Source of the DNA: Lates calcarifer
Lineage: Eukaryota > Chordata > Actinopteri > Centropomidae
Length of the DNA: 64,000 nucleotides
Assembly: GCF_001640805.2 (NCBI RefSeq)
Contig: NC_066850.1
Coordinates: 15,745,036-15,809,035, forward strand
Direction: 5' to 3'
Of the stretch, positions 47,712-59,340 are shown one piece after another. Under the pieces are notes generated by a model, which saw only the letters and a program-made list of their open reading frames with translations, was not told where the DNA came from and did no database searches. How positions within the stretch are numbered: the stretch's first letter is position 1; each line of letters begins with the position of its first letter. Both the position numbers and the translations under genes were made by a program.

Positions 47712-48719
47712 GGCATGCATCCACAGTACCTCACAGCCCTCCATGTGCGGAAAGTGACTTCACTTTCACATCAAGTAGGATGACTTCATTCCTGTCTCTC
47801 TGTCTTCCCTATTTCTTCTTTCAGCTCATTTTCTCACCTGGTTTTTGTTTTGTTTCCTAAAAATTTGTCTCATTTCAAACGAGGCAAAAAACACTCATCA
47901 CACACAAAGTTTTAATGCTTTACTCATCTTCTGGGCCTGTTCTTAGCAAATGTCTCAGAATCACTCCTCTGGACTCGTGTCAAAAGTTGACGTTGGACTA
48001 AAAACACTCCTCCCTCAGAGTAGAACTTGAGACTAATATATGAAACCTCCTACATTTAAGGAGAGCGCTATGACAGAGTGTGAAGGAATTAGAAAGTATG
48101 ATGCAGTGATTCAGTTCCCTGACAGTTGTAGTTCGGAATATTATAAAATCTAAAGTTAGAAATTCAGAAAACAGCACCACTTTTTCATAGTTTTTACATG
48201 TATGTAAATAATTGAGATAACTAATTACTACGATCATGTAAGACAGAATAGGGAGCTTGCTCATAGAAGAGTCACAATGAGACACAGTGCTTTCCACAGG
48301 ATACAATCTTTAGGATTTTAAAATTAAGTCCACAAGTAATCATACACAATACATATACTGGAGCACAGACCCAGGGGCCCACACTCACTATTTTTGTAAG
48401 TCAGTTGTCAAGGAAACAACTTACAAAGAGGCCAGAGTCACTGCCTGAAATGCTCACACACACTACTAATTTCTGAATGCTATTGTGTTTTATTGTAAGG
48501 TGTTTCTGTGATTTTACTTTTATTGTAAGTGTCCAGTATAGTGTATGATATCAATGTGGGTGGAAAGATACAATATATTAAAGAGTTGGTGAATCATCCT
48601 TGTGTGCTCTTGCTGCTTCTAAAATAGTTTGGTCCTCATGAGGATTAAGACAATAGTGGACAGAGCTGAGAGGGAACTGGCTGCTGAGTTAATAACTCGC
48701 AGCTCTGATAAGCAGAGAT
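47712..48719. other. Non-coding, nothing firm
   Basis: One 102-codon minus-strand open frame (47998-48306) without supporting features. Confidence 0.4.
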
Positions 48720-48741
48720 CTGCTGCTGCTGCTGCTGCTGC
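48720..48741. repeat. (CTG)7 trinucleotide run
   Basis: Seven CTG units in otherwise unique sequence. Confidence 0.85.
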
Positions 48742-49964
48742 CAGCCACGCTGAGAGGCACATCACCAACACCTTGCCCACAAGATAAGGGAATTAGAGGG
48801 GACAAAGGCGACACTTTTTGCCCAGTTTGCCAACATGAGCATACTGGAGCCGTGTGTGTCCTATTCAGGTTGGACTAATCCACCCCCTGCACCACCACCA
48901 CCAGGCACGCACAGAGTGACAAGACATGAATGCAGGAGGCAGTAAGGAGGAAAGGAAAACAACAGGCACAACACAGATGCCCGAGTGTGTTCGAGCTTCC
49001 TCAATAAAACCTGTCTATTTCTCTGAGGATGTGACATTTCAGCCAGCAGTCGTCCATGAAGCCAAATCTCTGCGCTCACACTGTGTTTCAGCATCAGCAT
49101 CAGGCTGGATTATGTTCACCTCAGTGTGTAGGAGTAAACACAGGAGGAAGGGCTCAGTTAATGAGACACAGGAACACAAAGATCATATGTACAAGCACAT
49201 GCACAGCTACAAAAGTACAGACAGAAAGTATAGTTGATACATATAAAGGCTAACTTATTCTGTCCATTCAACTTGAATAAATGTCAGTCTAATGCAACAA
49301 AGCAACCTCACATATCACAAGATATCATAAACACATACATCTTCACAACTTGAAATTCATTAATCAATTATCATATGTATCTGAGACATTACCATGCACA
49401 ATTCAAAGGCTCTGAAATATAATTTTAGCCTGTTACAGTGAGTGACAGATACTCAGACAATAATCTGCTTAAATTTCAGTTATTTCACAATAGAGATTCA
49501 GTGGGTTTTGTTTGTTTTTTTGTTGTTTTTTTTGTTGTTGTTGTTGGTTTTTTTGTGCTCTTCTAAATATTCAAATCCAAATCTGACGACAGCTGTGCGA
49601 TTGTTCGCCTGTTTCCAAACCACTGTCAATCAAATTTGTTAAAACTACACCCACACAGCGCTGATGAAGCAGCTTAGCCGAGTTTATGAGAGTTGTGAAA
49701 TACCTTGGGAGCACCACTGATTCCCTGGCCCTGTAAAGCAAGTGAGTTTTCAATCAGATACCAAGTCAACTAACTGATAATGGAATCTGACATTTACAGT
49801 ATTAGAAAGGGAGCTAGTTAAAGTAGCTAATGCTAATGTTCTCCTTTACCATGCTTTGTGAACACTGTTAAGGACAGTGAGAGTTTAAATTTGCAAAAAT
49901 TTGCTTTTACCACCTTCATTACCTCTCGCCTCTGTGCTCTCCAGCCCACCCTTTATCATTTGCT
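48742..49964. other. Non-coding; T-rich/TTG patch
   Basis: A T/TTG low-complexity patch lies at about 49503-49555. No recognised gene. Confidence 0.4.
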
Positions 49965-50018
49965 ACTGAAATGACCCAGTTTCCCTTCAGGGATCAATAA
50001 AATTCATCTTATCTCATC
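49965..50018 (+). mobile_element. Retroelement 3' terminus
   Basis: 'ctgaaatgacccagtttccc', then 'ttcagggatcaataaaattc' and 'atcttatctcatc', is the characteristic 3' end of fish LINE-type and partner SINE elements ('ggatcaataaa' plus a short terminal repeat). The body upstream is not recognisable. Confidence 0.65.
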
Positions 50019-50039
50019 GTGTGAAATTTCTCATCTCAC

Positions 50040-50330
50040 AAGTATTGCCCTACAATGTCAAATAGCTGGAGGCGGCTCGGCAGACGTTATCACATCCCAG
50101 TCACTGCCGCAGCATCAGAGCGCCCGGTGTCCCTCCACCTCCCTCATAAAAAACATGAAACTCCTCATTGTTTGACCTCTGCACCTGCCTGGAGGGGGGA
50201 CGCCTGCTTGATTTGTTGGGGGAGGCCGGCCAACCAAGATTTCCCCCATGCAGACAAAGCAATAAATCGAAGGGGTGATGACGGCGGCGGTCGTGGTGGT
50301 GGGATGGGAGACAAATGAAAGAAAAAAAGA
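50040..50330. promoter_or_regulatory. CpG-rich unique block
   Basis: About fifteen CpG dinucleotides in 290 bases, including GGCCGGCC (50225-50232) and GACGGCGGCGG (50280-50290), in an otherwise CpG-poor region. It could be a small CpG island or a conserved element. No core-promoter motif or downstream exon is visible, so transcription is not supported. Confidence 0.3.
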
Positions 50331-51889
50331 GAGAGACAGTCCCTCAAGAATATCAAGAGTCAGAGCATCAGAGGAGTTGTGTCTCCGATGTAAATGGAAA
50401 GAAATCTAGACACTGCAACCTTTTGTTAAGAACACACACACAGGCATACAAATATGTCTATCACTGGTCCCTTTTAGTTCTGGGTCATGTCTCTCTGTCT
50501 GGGTGCTACTCGCTTCACACTCACCCTGGAGGCCTGATGTCCAATTAGATCATGCAGTGCAGCAGTAAGCAAGCTGCTACTGAGGAACTGCAGCTAGATG
50601 GAGAAAAAAACAAAGGTCTCCTTCCTCTAAAGAACACAGTTTGTGAGGAACAAACGTATCCAAAGTATCCAAACGTACAGCTGGAAAAATGTCCAAATGT
50701 CCATATTGTTATTGCAATTAAAACACAAATTACCCTCAAATCACAATGAAGACTATAGACATAGATCATTGTTTATCATGCACATATACTTGTGTACACA
50801 CAGCCTTGTAGTCCAATATTGTGCAGGCTCCAACAGCCCAAAGGCACAATGCAATGCCGTGTTCACAGTCCTTTAGTGCCTGTGGACTTTTGCAGACAGG
50901 GAAATGAGTGGAGTTTTAATATGGGGTGGAGGGGTCAAGAGGTGCACTCAGCGGTGCTTCATAAGGGAAAAGTCTGAAATGCAGGCTAATTAAAAGGAGG
51001 GTTCTGACCCATGTCACAATGAATACATCTCACTGCTTTCAAACAAACAGCAGGGACACCCAGCAGCAAGAAGCAGATCGAATATTATGTCAGTTATTTG
51101 AAATCAGTGAATAATCTACTGTACATCTATTGTTTTATGCCTGTACCACTAACTGTAGAGCCAAAAGACCTGACACCTAATCACACTCAACATGAAGATG
51201 GAAGTCACACAGACAGTTTGATCCAGAGCTGTATCACACTGCTATACATATACCAACCCAGGACCTAACCAGGGTTAGAGCTAATACTGTTTATTCAAAA
51301 TTTGAACTACCATTTGAATGCGGGGGGGGAATAATTGATTGGTAATGATTTTCAAATTAAAAATTCATTGTGTATGAGTGCAACAGACTGGGCCTTGTCA
51401 GCCAGCGGGGGGATTCATGAAAGGCAACGTCACTCTACTCTGTTGCATGCCCTATCAGTAAAGTAGGCTTCTGTTGTCTTCTTTGCTAACTAAAAACAGA
51501 GAACCACCTGAGAAGTAATGTGAGGAGGAATTTAAATTCATCACCAGTGAAAAATTGTAGATAAAGACCTGGACTGAGGGACAACATAATTAAATGCCTG
51601 TCATACTGTAACCTTGGTTGTCATTTTGCATTTGAATTAACTTGAACAAATTCTGGATTAGTTTACATTTGTGTCTGTGAGATAGCGTCAGCCTTACAAA
51701 GGCAACTTGAGTCAATGCTTGGAAACTCCTTAGCAGGTTAACATTGAAAAAAAGGCGATTCACTTGGGTAATTTACTGATGTTAAATGCCACATATAGCA
51801 ATACCTACAGCTTATTAAAAGACCTCCTTGTAATGGAATTGAAAGCCAACACTTTTATTCTAGTAGATATCATCTGCTTTATTAGCCCT
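50331..51889. other. Non-coding, nothing firm
   Basis: Contains a G8 run near 51323. Unsupported short open frames only. Confidence 0.4.
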
Positions 51890-52260
51890 GCTGGGCCTCA
51901 GAGTCATAGTGAACATCATTTAGCCCAATCAGCTGGTCACCAGGAAACACCTCCAATAGCCTCGGGTGGTCTGCTAAGTGCTCCACATCGCATCGATACT
52001 CTCCCTAAGCATTTGTATTCACAACGCACTACGCGTGTTCACTTCCTCCTCCATTGTCCGTCAGCTTCATGCATATTGCATGCACCGGTGTCAGCCCTTT
52101 GCTGTGAGGAGGCTCATCCTCTGCCAACAACAAAAGGAGCATCAGAAGCGTCCAGAGAGCGACATCCCCATACAGTACATCAAACCAAAGTGAACACAAA
52201 GCCTGACGCTGGGGCAGTCACGGAGCAAGGCCCTGCTCATTGATTCCAACACTGACCTGC
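51890..52260. promoter_or_regulatory. Candidate conserved non-coding element with POU-like palindrome
   Basis: Unique CpG-containing block with ATGCATATTGCAT at 52069-52081, two octamer-like half-sites in inverted arrangement. The overlapping 159-codon frame (51764-52243, plus) has no domain-like features and overlaps frames on the other strand, so a regulatory reading is preferred, at low confidence. Confidence 0.28.
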
Positions 52261-52509
52261 GGTGAGGAGTAAACATCTTAATTCGTAAACACAGAGCTCC
52301 AAGAAAAGGACAAGGGAAGGCTGGCTGTTTGGACAACTGACCAGAGAATATCTCTGAAATGAAAAGGACTGTCGGAAAGAAGTGGAAAATAAACAATGGT
52401 TACTTTGTTTAATGCATAAGACTTCCTCTCTTTCTGCATCTGACTTTGATTAGACACTGACTGAACCTAACAGTGCATATCTAGCAAAGTATGAATTTGT
52501 GTGTGAAGC

Positions 52510-52700
52510 AGTGTTAATTAGTGAAACTGATTTTTATTTAGTTTTGGTCTTTGTCTCGCATCAGAAATTGAAATAAATTGCCAACATTTCTGATGTGCAC
52601 TGAAGGAGCTGAAGCACAAGTTTAGGTCAATGGTTATTCATTGGTGTTCACACACTACAGTAAACATTTTAGTCGACTAAAAGTGAATGATTTACTTCTC
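52510..52700. repeat. Possible old interspersed repeat
   Basis: 'gtgttaattagtgaaactga', 'ttttatttagttttggtc' and 'acattttagtcgactaaaag' resemble a fish repeat built on GTCGACTAAAA words. No second copy in the window; memory-based. Confidence 0.35.
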
Positions 52701-52999
52701 ATTATTGTCATGCATCTTTAATTTTAAATTTAACCATAACAGGCAGTAATAGTGCCTAAATGGTTAAAAGCCTACATTAGTCCTGCTAGGAGTGTATATA
52801 TACATACATACATTTGGTTTATGTTCATCCTGGAATTTGTTTTCATTGTCAAAATGAAACCATGGTATGAGGACATACTGTAACACACACAGGAGCTTTA
52901 AGAAAACACACTGCCCCAACACATAAAACACACGCTTGATTTATTTACTGTATGTGTTTTCATTAAATTAAATGCAATAATCACCAAAGGTGTTTGACA

Positions 53000-53420
53000 T
53001 TTCTCAGTAAATCAACCTCACAGTTCCCATCTCACCAAACTGCCAAGACATCTCTATCCCGGGTTTACAAGCTGATTATAGCGATAAGCACAGCTGCTCC
53101 AAATAAACCCAAGTGGTGCAGTAAAAAGGGAGCCACAAACAGAGCTTTCACTGGATGTAAATTCAAACAGAAGCCTTCCACATCTAAACTTGGCCTTTTA
53201 ATCAGTGACAATGAATCTGGCAAAGAAGTGAAACGATTCCTTCCTGCCAATCCCGGCCTAATGTCAACAGCACGTAAAATGGCAGGAACCATTAATTTCC
53301 AGCTTCCTCTCTGAAGTGTTTGTTCTGAGGCAAAGGTACAGGAGGAAATGTGGAACCTATTGAAGTTTCTCACAAAGCATTTCAAAGACTGGGAAGGACT
53401 TCAGTCTGCTCTGAACATGC
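53000..53420. promoter_or_regulatory. Candidate conserved non-coding element
   Basis: Unique block with 'aggaaccattaatttcc' (an ATTAAT core near 53291) and 'cttttaatcagtgacaatga'. Opposing 106-codon frames on both strands cover the same bases and cannot both be coding; neither has protein-like character. Confidence 0.25.
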
Positions 53421-56400
53421 AAACAGTCCTGTACCATTCACACAGCTGAGACAATAATTAATCTTCCAACATCTTCTCTCCATTTGTCTTGAACAAATTT
53501 GAACTTACTTTTATAAAATAACTAAGAGTGCACAGTGACAACTAATTATTGGTATTTTTTGGAGAGAGACTGACTTAAAGATTTACACATTTGAAGTCTT
53601 GAACCAGACTTTCCTTTGCTCTTCTTTCTGTAGAACCGTTAGTTAGCTACACTTCCATGTTAGCACTCACACAAACAGACGTGCTGACAGAGTCGTTCTG
53701 CCCTTGGAGCATTTCCGAGCTCTCTAAATTGCTTTCTGGTCTCATTTTCAAGCAAAGTCCTTGGATCGGTGGGAAAAAAACAACAACAAAAATGTAAAAA
53801 GTAGAGATCAAAGTTGCAGAGATGTGGTCGGTCTCAGAACTGACCACAAGTGGAATAGGAGAAGTCACATCGAGGCGTGCCAAGTGATGAAGTCAACCAT
53901 TCCGGGATGTTGGCAGGAAAATGACCAATTAGAAGGCGAGGAGCCGTCATCGCTCTGCCCGACAGCGAATCACGCTGAGAAGAGGGGAGGAAGTGAGCAG
54001 CTTTGATGGGCAGGTGATGAGAGATTGTTACCGTTACTGGTCAGGAGACCCAACTGGTGGAGGCAGGTCGGGTGCAATGTGAACTCTTGACTTCACACAG
54101 TGAAAACCGCTGCACTCCCAGATGGAAACACAACTCCTCTAAGGAGCATCTTAAAGTAGCTGCTCTCACTGAAGGAAAAAAGCGAGTCTGGTAATTTCTA
54201 CTCTGCAAAATTCACTTCTTTTACAGTCATTTTATGACCTTAAATTATTGCAGTTGACATTTCTTTTTCAGTTACTGTTGCTTTTTGTGTGAGCATGAGA
54301 AAAAGTGAGCCAAAGTAAGCTTCATTTTCACAATTCTCATTAGAAGGTTACTACAGTTGCTATTATCATAATAACTATTATCATTGGCGAGGTGTCCAGA
54401 GTGTAGCTTGACTCTCCCATAATGTATGCTGAGAAAGGCTCCAGCTTCCCCTTCCCTAGCGCAAGAGGTCCACATAGTGTTAGTAACTGGGACCTGGTTC
54501 CACTTGAGCCTGATTGGGTTCTGTGCTTTTGTCGCACATCTTAGGCCTCTCTGTCAGTATTTCTAACATCTGATTGGATGGATATTTCTGCTCTTTTCGA
54601 CCACTGTTTCTTCTTAAGATAAGAAAAGAGGCCAGTCCATCAGTTACAGAGAAGGCCGACCCACTTCAGAGAGCCCAGAATACTCAATATAATCTACTAT
54701 CATTCTGTGCAGTTACCTGCCAGAATAGAACCAGCTCCCACAATAACAACACTGTTAACCCTTTCCAAGGCTTTCTCTTCTTAAAAAGATCACCTAGAAC
54801 CAAAGAGGCACAAAAGAGGTCTGTGATGAATGAGCCTGTGGTGCAGTCGGAGTGTAAGCAGCCAAGCTTCTCCAGACTGGATGTAGAGAGTTACAATAAC
54901 AACAAACAGGCACTGACAGACATGGCAGACATGATGAATGGATATCCACGAGCAGAAGCTCTGGGCAACTCCTAAAGGCAGCACGTGAACTTTAAATACA
55001 TTGCCTGGGAGCATACAGTTAGCAACATGGGGTTACAGATGTAGCCACGGCATGAGTCCTAGTTTACACTGTGCTTACTGAAAAAACTGCTGAACTTCAT
55101 TCTCAAGAGGAATAGTTGGGGAAACATCTAATTTAGCTCTCTTCTCTGCTGTCTGACAGTGTAAGGGATGGACTCTAAAGTAGCTGGCTAAGGAAAACTA
55201 GCTTAAATTCACAATGTATTTATGTAGTTTGACTGGGTGGTGTCTGCAGGAGTAATGTAAAACAAAGCAAGATAAATGCAAAGATCATTTTATGGGCTAT
55301 AATAAAATATTGAGTCAGCTAAATTTAAGCGATTTTACACAATTGCTGTCTTCTGGGCTACAGAGGGTGAACTAAATGAAGTGTGCATGCAGTTGCTGAT
55401 CTTGGAAATAGCAGTCGTACAAGTTTACATGGCTGGGCTATTGGAACATCTAACAAGAGCCTGAAGGTCACTTACCACACACTGTTACCTTACCTTGTGG
55501 TACACCATAAAAACAGGATAGACTTTTGTTCCATGCAAAAGTCATTAAATGTTGAATGTTGGTCCAAGAAAATCTGAATAGATTCTGAAATGTGAATGTG
55601 CACTATTTATACTATACAGATCCCCTACTCCACATGACACTGTGTTTGTGTATGTTGAGAAGTGGAAGCATTAAGTGGAATCCATTTCCACAATCTGCTA
55701 ATCTATGGCTTACAGATCTTACTTTGCACTTACATGTCGCTGTTCATATGCCTGTTTGGATTAAACCCAGAGAGCTGAGATGTCCAGTGGGACGAAGGAA
55801 ATGCATTCACTCCCGCTGGCAATCCCACTGGTCTGCAATCAGAGACTGGGCCAATCTACAGTGTTGTTTACAAGGAACCGAAACCAATCACTCAGCTGCT
55901 CCTGACAGCCATTGGCAGTCTAATAACTACGTGCTGTGTGGAGTATTTCAGGTGTCTGGTACACTTCCTCCAATCAAGTCCAAATCGGGTCCCTTAAACA
56001 TCCTTGTTTGTGAGTAATTTATCTGCTGTGGCTCTGAGCCAAAGCATAATGAACACACACTAATCCATACATAGTCTTCTTCCCACTATCAGGTCAATAA
56101 AACAAAGGAGGTGTTCCTGTTGTTTAGGTAAAGGTGTTCACTGATGGCAGAACACTTTCTGATTACACATTTTGATTAACTGAAACTTAAACGTTTCGGT
56201 CCAGCTGGAGCTGCAGCTGAATTTATAATGGCTTCTGTTGCGGAGTATAAAGCTTTAATTGAAGCTCTATAAACCTAAAGTCGACCTGCATTTTTAAATA
56301 CTAATTTTTGCTTGCATTTAACTGTAAATTTCTACTTTTATATTGAGGTCTTGTTATTGTCTTGTTTTTATTTACATAATACACATTATCTCTGCGTTTA

Positions 56401-57059
56401 TTGCTTTGTGTAAATGAAAGCGTCAGTTTAAACAAAGGTTAATGGAAGAATGAATGACTACAGACAACCCTCACTGTCCCTCCTGAACCTCCAACCACAG
56501 GTAGGCCACGGCCGGGTGGACCACCACAGAATAATCACCTGCAGTGAAAGGAAATCACTGTTGCTATGGAAACACCATTTAGGAATCCCATGCGTCCCAG
56601 GCGCATATGCTGCCTTCAGCCTAATTTACCCAAATTCAAACTGGTCCATCTTCAGGTTTGGTTATGAGTGCTGAAAAACATTATCACACACTAATAAACA
56701 CTCAGCATGCTGCTATGTGAATTAGTAGGATTATTACACTGAAGTGGGCAGCACTATCACTCATGTTGGCCTGCATAGTGATTTTAGTTAGCACAACAAA
56801 TTACTGCAGAGTACAGCCTGCAGAATACAGAATATGCATCATTAACGATGAACATGCACCAAAACCTTGATTTTGCACAAAAAGACAAAAAGTAAATTTG
56901 ACTAAAAATACCTTTGAAAACTAAATACAATTTACACAGACTTTCAAAGAGGAATGGGTAGAAATCATAGGTCATGCTCCTACTGCTGCCTCTACATCAA
57001 CAACTCAACAATATATCCACAATCAGCCTCTATTATTTGCTTTCAAATCAATACTACTG
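53421..57059. other. Long non-coding stretch
   Basis: About 3.6 kb without a recognised repeat or gene. Open frames of up to 141 codons (55592-56017, plus; 54574-54975, plus) lack domain features, splice context or low-complexity explanation and are left as unsupported. Confidence 0.4.
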
Positions 57060-57235
57060 TTAATGAGTGAGCTTCAGGGTTGCTAGTGAGCAGATCTAGT
57101 TTGAACAGAACCAGGCTACTCATTTCCCCATTTCAGTCTTTAAGCTAAGCTAAAAATTAACCAGCTGCTGGCTTCAGCTTCATGTTAAATATCAATCTTC
57201 TCATCTAGTCTGTTCCCAAAATGTCAAAACACTTT
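57060..57235 (+). mobile_element. Interspersed repeat, 'gctaagctaagcta' family, copy 2
   Basis: 'accaggctactcatttccc', 'cagtctttaagctaagctaa', 'ccagctgctggcttcagctt', 'catgttaaatatcaatcttc' and 'tcccaaaatgtcaaaacact' follow the family order. The segment with 'taactctcagcaagaaa', seen in copy 1 (21285-21680), is deleted. Confidence 0.65.
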
Positions 57236-57549
57236 ACAACTTATGGAAACTTATGAAACTTAACCAGTGTGATGAAATTTAGCCACATTTGAATGTTTGC
57301 AATTACCAGCCATGGACAGCCATACAGATTTTCTGCTTATGTAATTCAATATCATGAGCAGCAGATCCATTTGGTCAAAAATAAATTTATTACAGCAGCT
57401 CAAATATTCACAGCTCTCTACAAGTTCTGTTTGAATGGGTACAAGATCAAAAAGCTCCTCACTCACTGCACTTATTCTGTATGAGATTTTATTCAGTCAC
57501 ATTAAAAAAGTTGAACCTAACACTTTGGCACCATAACGGTGAAGTAAAC

Positions 57550-57990
57550 TCTTTTTTTTTTTCATTAAAGCAGCACTAGCCAATATTTTTATATTAACAA
57601 TGTTACATAGCTGTGTAATGTGAAAGCCAGGTCCCCTCAGCTCTATGGAGCATTTTAGCATCTTTCAGCAGACTGTTTTGGTTTGACAGCATGCAACTTT
57701 ACTGCTTTGGTTCCAGCTACAATAGGCTTTCATACCAGCAGAGCACCAACCCACAGCGACAAAGTAAGCAACTAGGTTTTGAGCATAGCAGAGCATCTAG
57801 CTGCTAAGAATGAATATGTCCCTCATGTGCAGGTGGAGCCTGAACAAGAGCTAAAAGGAAAATTAATACAAGATGTGCATTCATCAAGAGGCCACCAGAT
57901 GAGTGCTAAATTTGCTTGCCGTCTGCTGGATGTGTAAAGAGGCTACATTGTTTGCTAACATGATAGCCATATCAACATTTGCCTAAAAGG
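57550..57990 (+). mobile_element. Probable old interspersed repeat
   Basis: 'gcagcactagccaatatttt', 'gagcatagcagagcatctag', 'atatgtccctcatg', 'gtctgctggatgtgtaaaga' and 'ttgtttgctaacatg' resemble, in order, an abundant fish repeat. Boundaries are approximate. Confidence 0.5.
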
Positions 57991-58479
57991 AATATGCCAA
58001 TTTTGTGTTTATAGTTCATTCTACTGCCTCCCAGTGGCAAAAAAATATGTTGTAGCTTCAACGTGACTGAAGAAATTTGTACATACATTGTATTTTGTTA
58101 TACATATTGTTTAAGGCTATACCAAACCAGTCAAAACAGATGATTTACTGGTTCACAATTGTGACCTCATTTTGGCCACAATCTACTCAGGAAAAGCCCC
58201 AGCAGCTAAAATGTTTGCTCTTACATAGATATGACTGCATTTAGCAGGACATAAGCTCTTTGAAACACAGCGGTCATGAACAACCTTGTTAAACAAAGAG
58301 AACAGCGTCGTGCCACTGTGCCAATTTGTTCAGAAAGCAAAACTTGTAACTTTGCCTTTGTTGTCTGGGGCTGCCACTGTTACATAAAGCCTGAGCACAC
58401 ACAGAGAGTGAGAGAGAGAGAGAAAAGATCACATGCTGCAGTCATTAATGCATCATCTGTCATCAATCCAATAAGCTGT
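57991..58479. other. Non-coding, nothing firm
   Basis: A short GA run lies at 58407-58423; one unsupported 71-codon frame. Confidence 0.4.
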
Positions 58480-59340
58480 GCAGCTCCATGAACTCTTTGC
58501 TTTCCTCAAAGGTCGCCTGAGGACCTGGCTTCCACAAGAAAATGACTTTTTTCCTCCGTGACACAGGCTCCAAGCCCCGGCTCTATTGTCAGTTCATGTG
58601 TCCTGCAGTATGTAAACAATTATCTCGCTCTACAATTATCGGAGCACTGGCAGTGACATAGAAATGTGGATTAGAGAGAGGGAAAAAGCACAAAGGCAGA
58701 ATTAATGAATGGCTGGAATTGCTGAGTAAACCAGTCAGAGTTGCATGGGGTTAAACAATTAGCTAATTAGCCTACTGGATAAACAATGCGGTTGTATATG
58801 TTTATTCAGAGGGTTGTTTGGAGGCGAAGACATTTAAAAGCAGTGCCCTGATGCTGCTGAGTCAGTGTTAAGTCTGTTTGCAGTGATGCTAAAACAAGTG
58901 CAGCAGCTGGAAAACAGCACTGATGTAAGTGTCAAAACAGCCAAAGAGCTTGTTTCAAGAAACTGAACACAGAGGCTCGTACTCTGGGCTCGTGTCTTCT
59001 AAAGGGAGGGAAAATGGAGACGCCGCTACAAACATAAACTCCTCTTGCGCTGAGCACGGCAGGACAGTTCCCATAAGTCTGCAGGGAAATGTGTGGAAAA
59101 ATTAGGCCTGAACACATCAGGAAGGGAGAGAGACGGGTGCACAAGGGGTGGAGCAAATTCGTTTACATCCCAACTCATGCAATATGGAGGAGTTAATCAT
59201 CACTGTGGCAATTTCAAAGTGGGTGCTTTTCAGAACAGCGGGTGAGGAGCGCATTAGCTGTTCATTAGCCAGTAGGCAGGGAGCCATGAGCACATTGATT
59301 GGGTCTGTGTGCAGCGCCAGGACCCATGTCTATGGCCTAT
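58480..59340. promoter_or_regulatory. Candidate conserved non-coding block with palindromic homeodomain site
   Basis: Repeat-free unique sequence. It has a forkhead-like TGTAAACA (58611-58618), the 12-base palindrome AATTAGCTAATT (58757-58768), GATAAACAA (58778-58786) and CATTAGC words near 59253-59270. Motif density and lack of repeats resemble fish enhancers; conservation is untested. Confidence 0.35.

Noticed and set aside
51764..52243. 159-codon plus-strand frame
   Set aside because: No recognisable domain, overlapped by an open frame in another phase and one on the other strand; no splice or start context.
55080..55210. Possible inverted copy of the 'gctaagctaagcta' repeat ('gaggaatagttggggaaac')
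   Set aside because: Only one short segment resembles the family end; the rest does not align.
55592..56017. 141-codon plus-strand frame
   Set aside because: No domain, no splice context; length alone is not unusual for 64 kb scanned in six frames with permissive starts.
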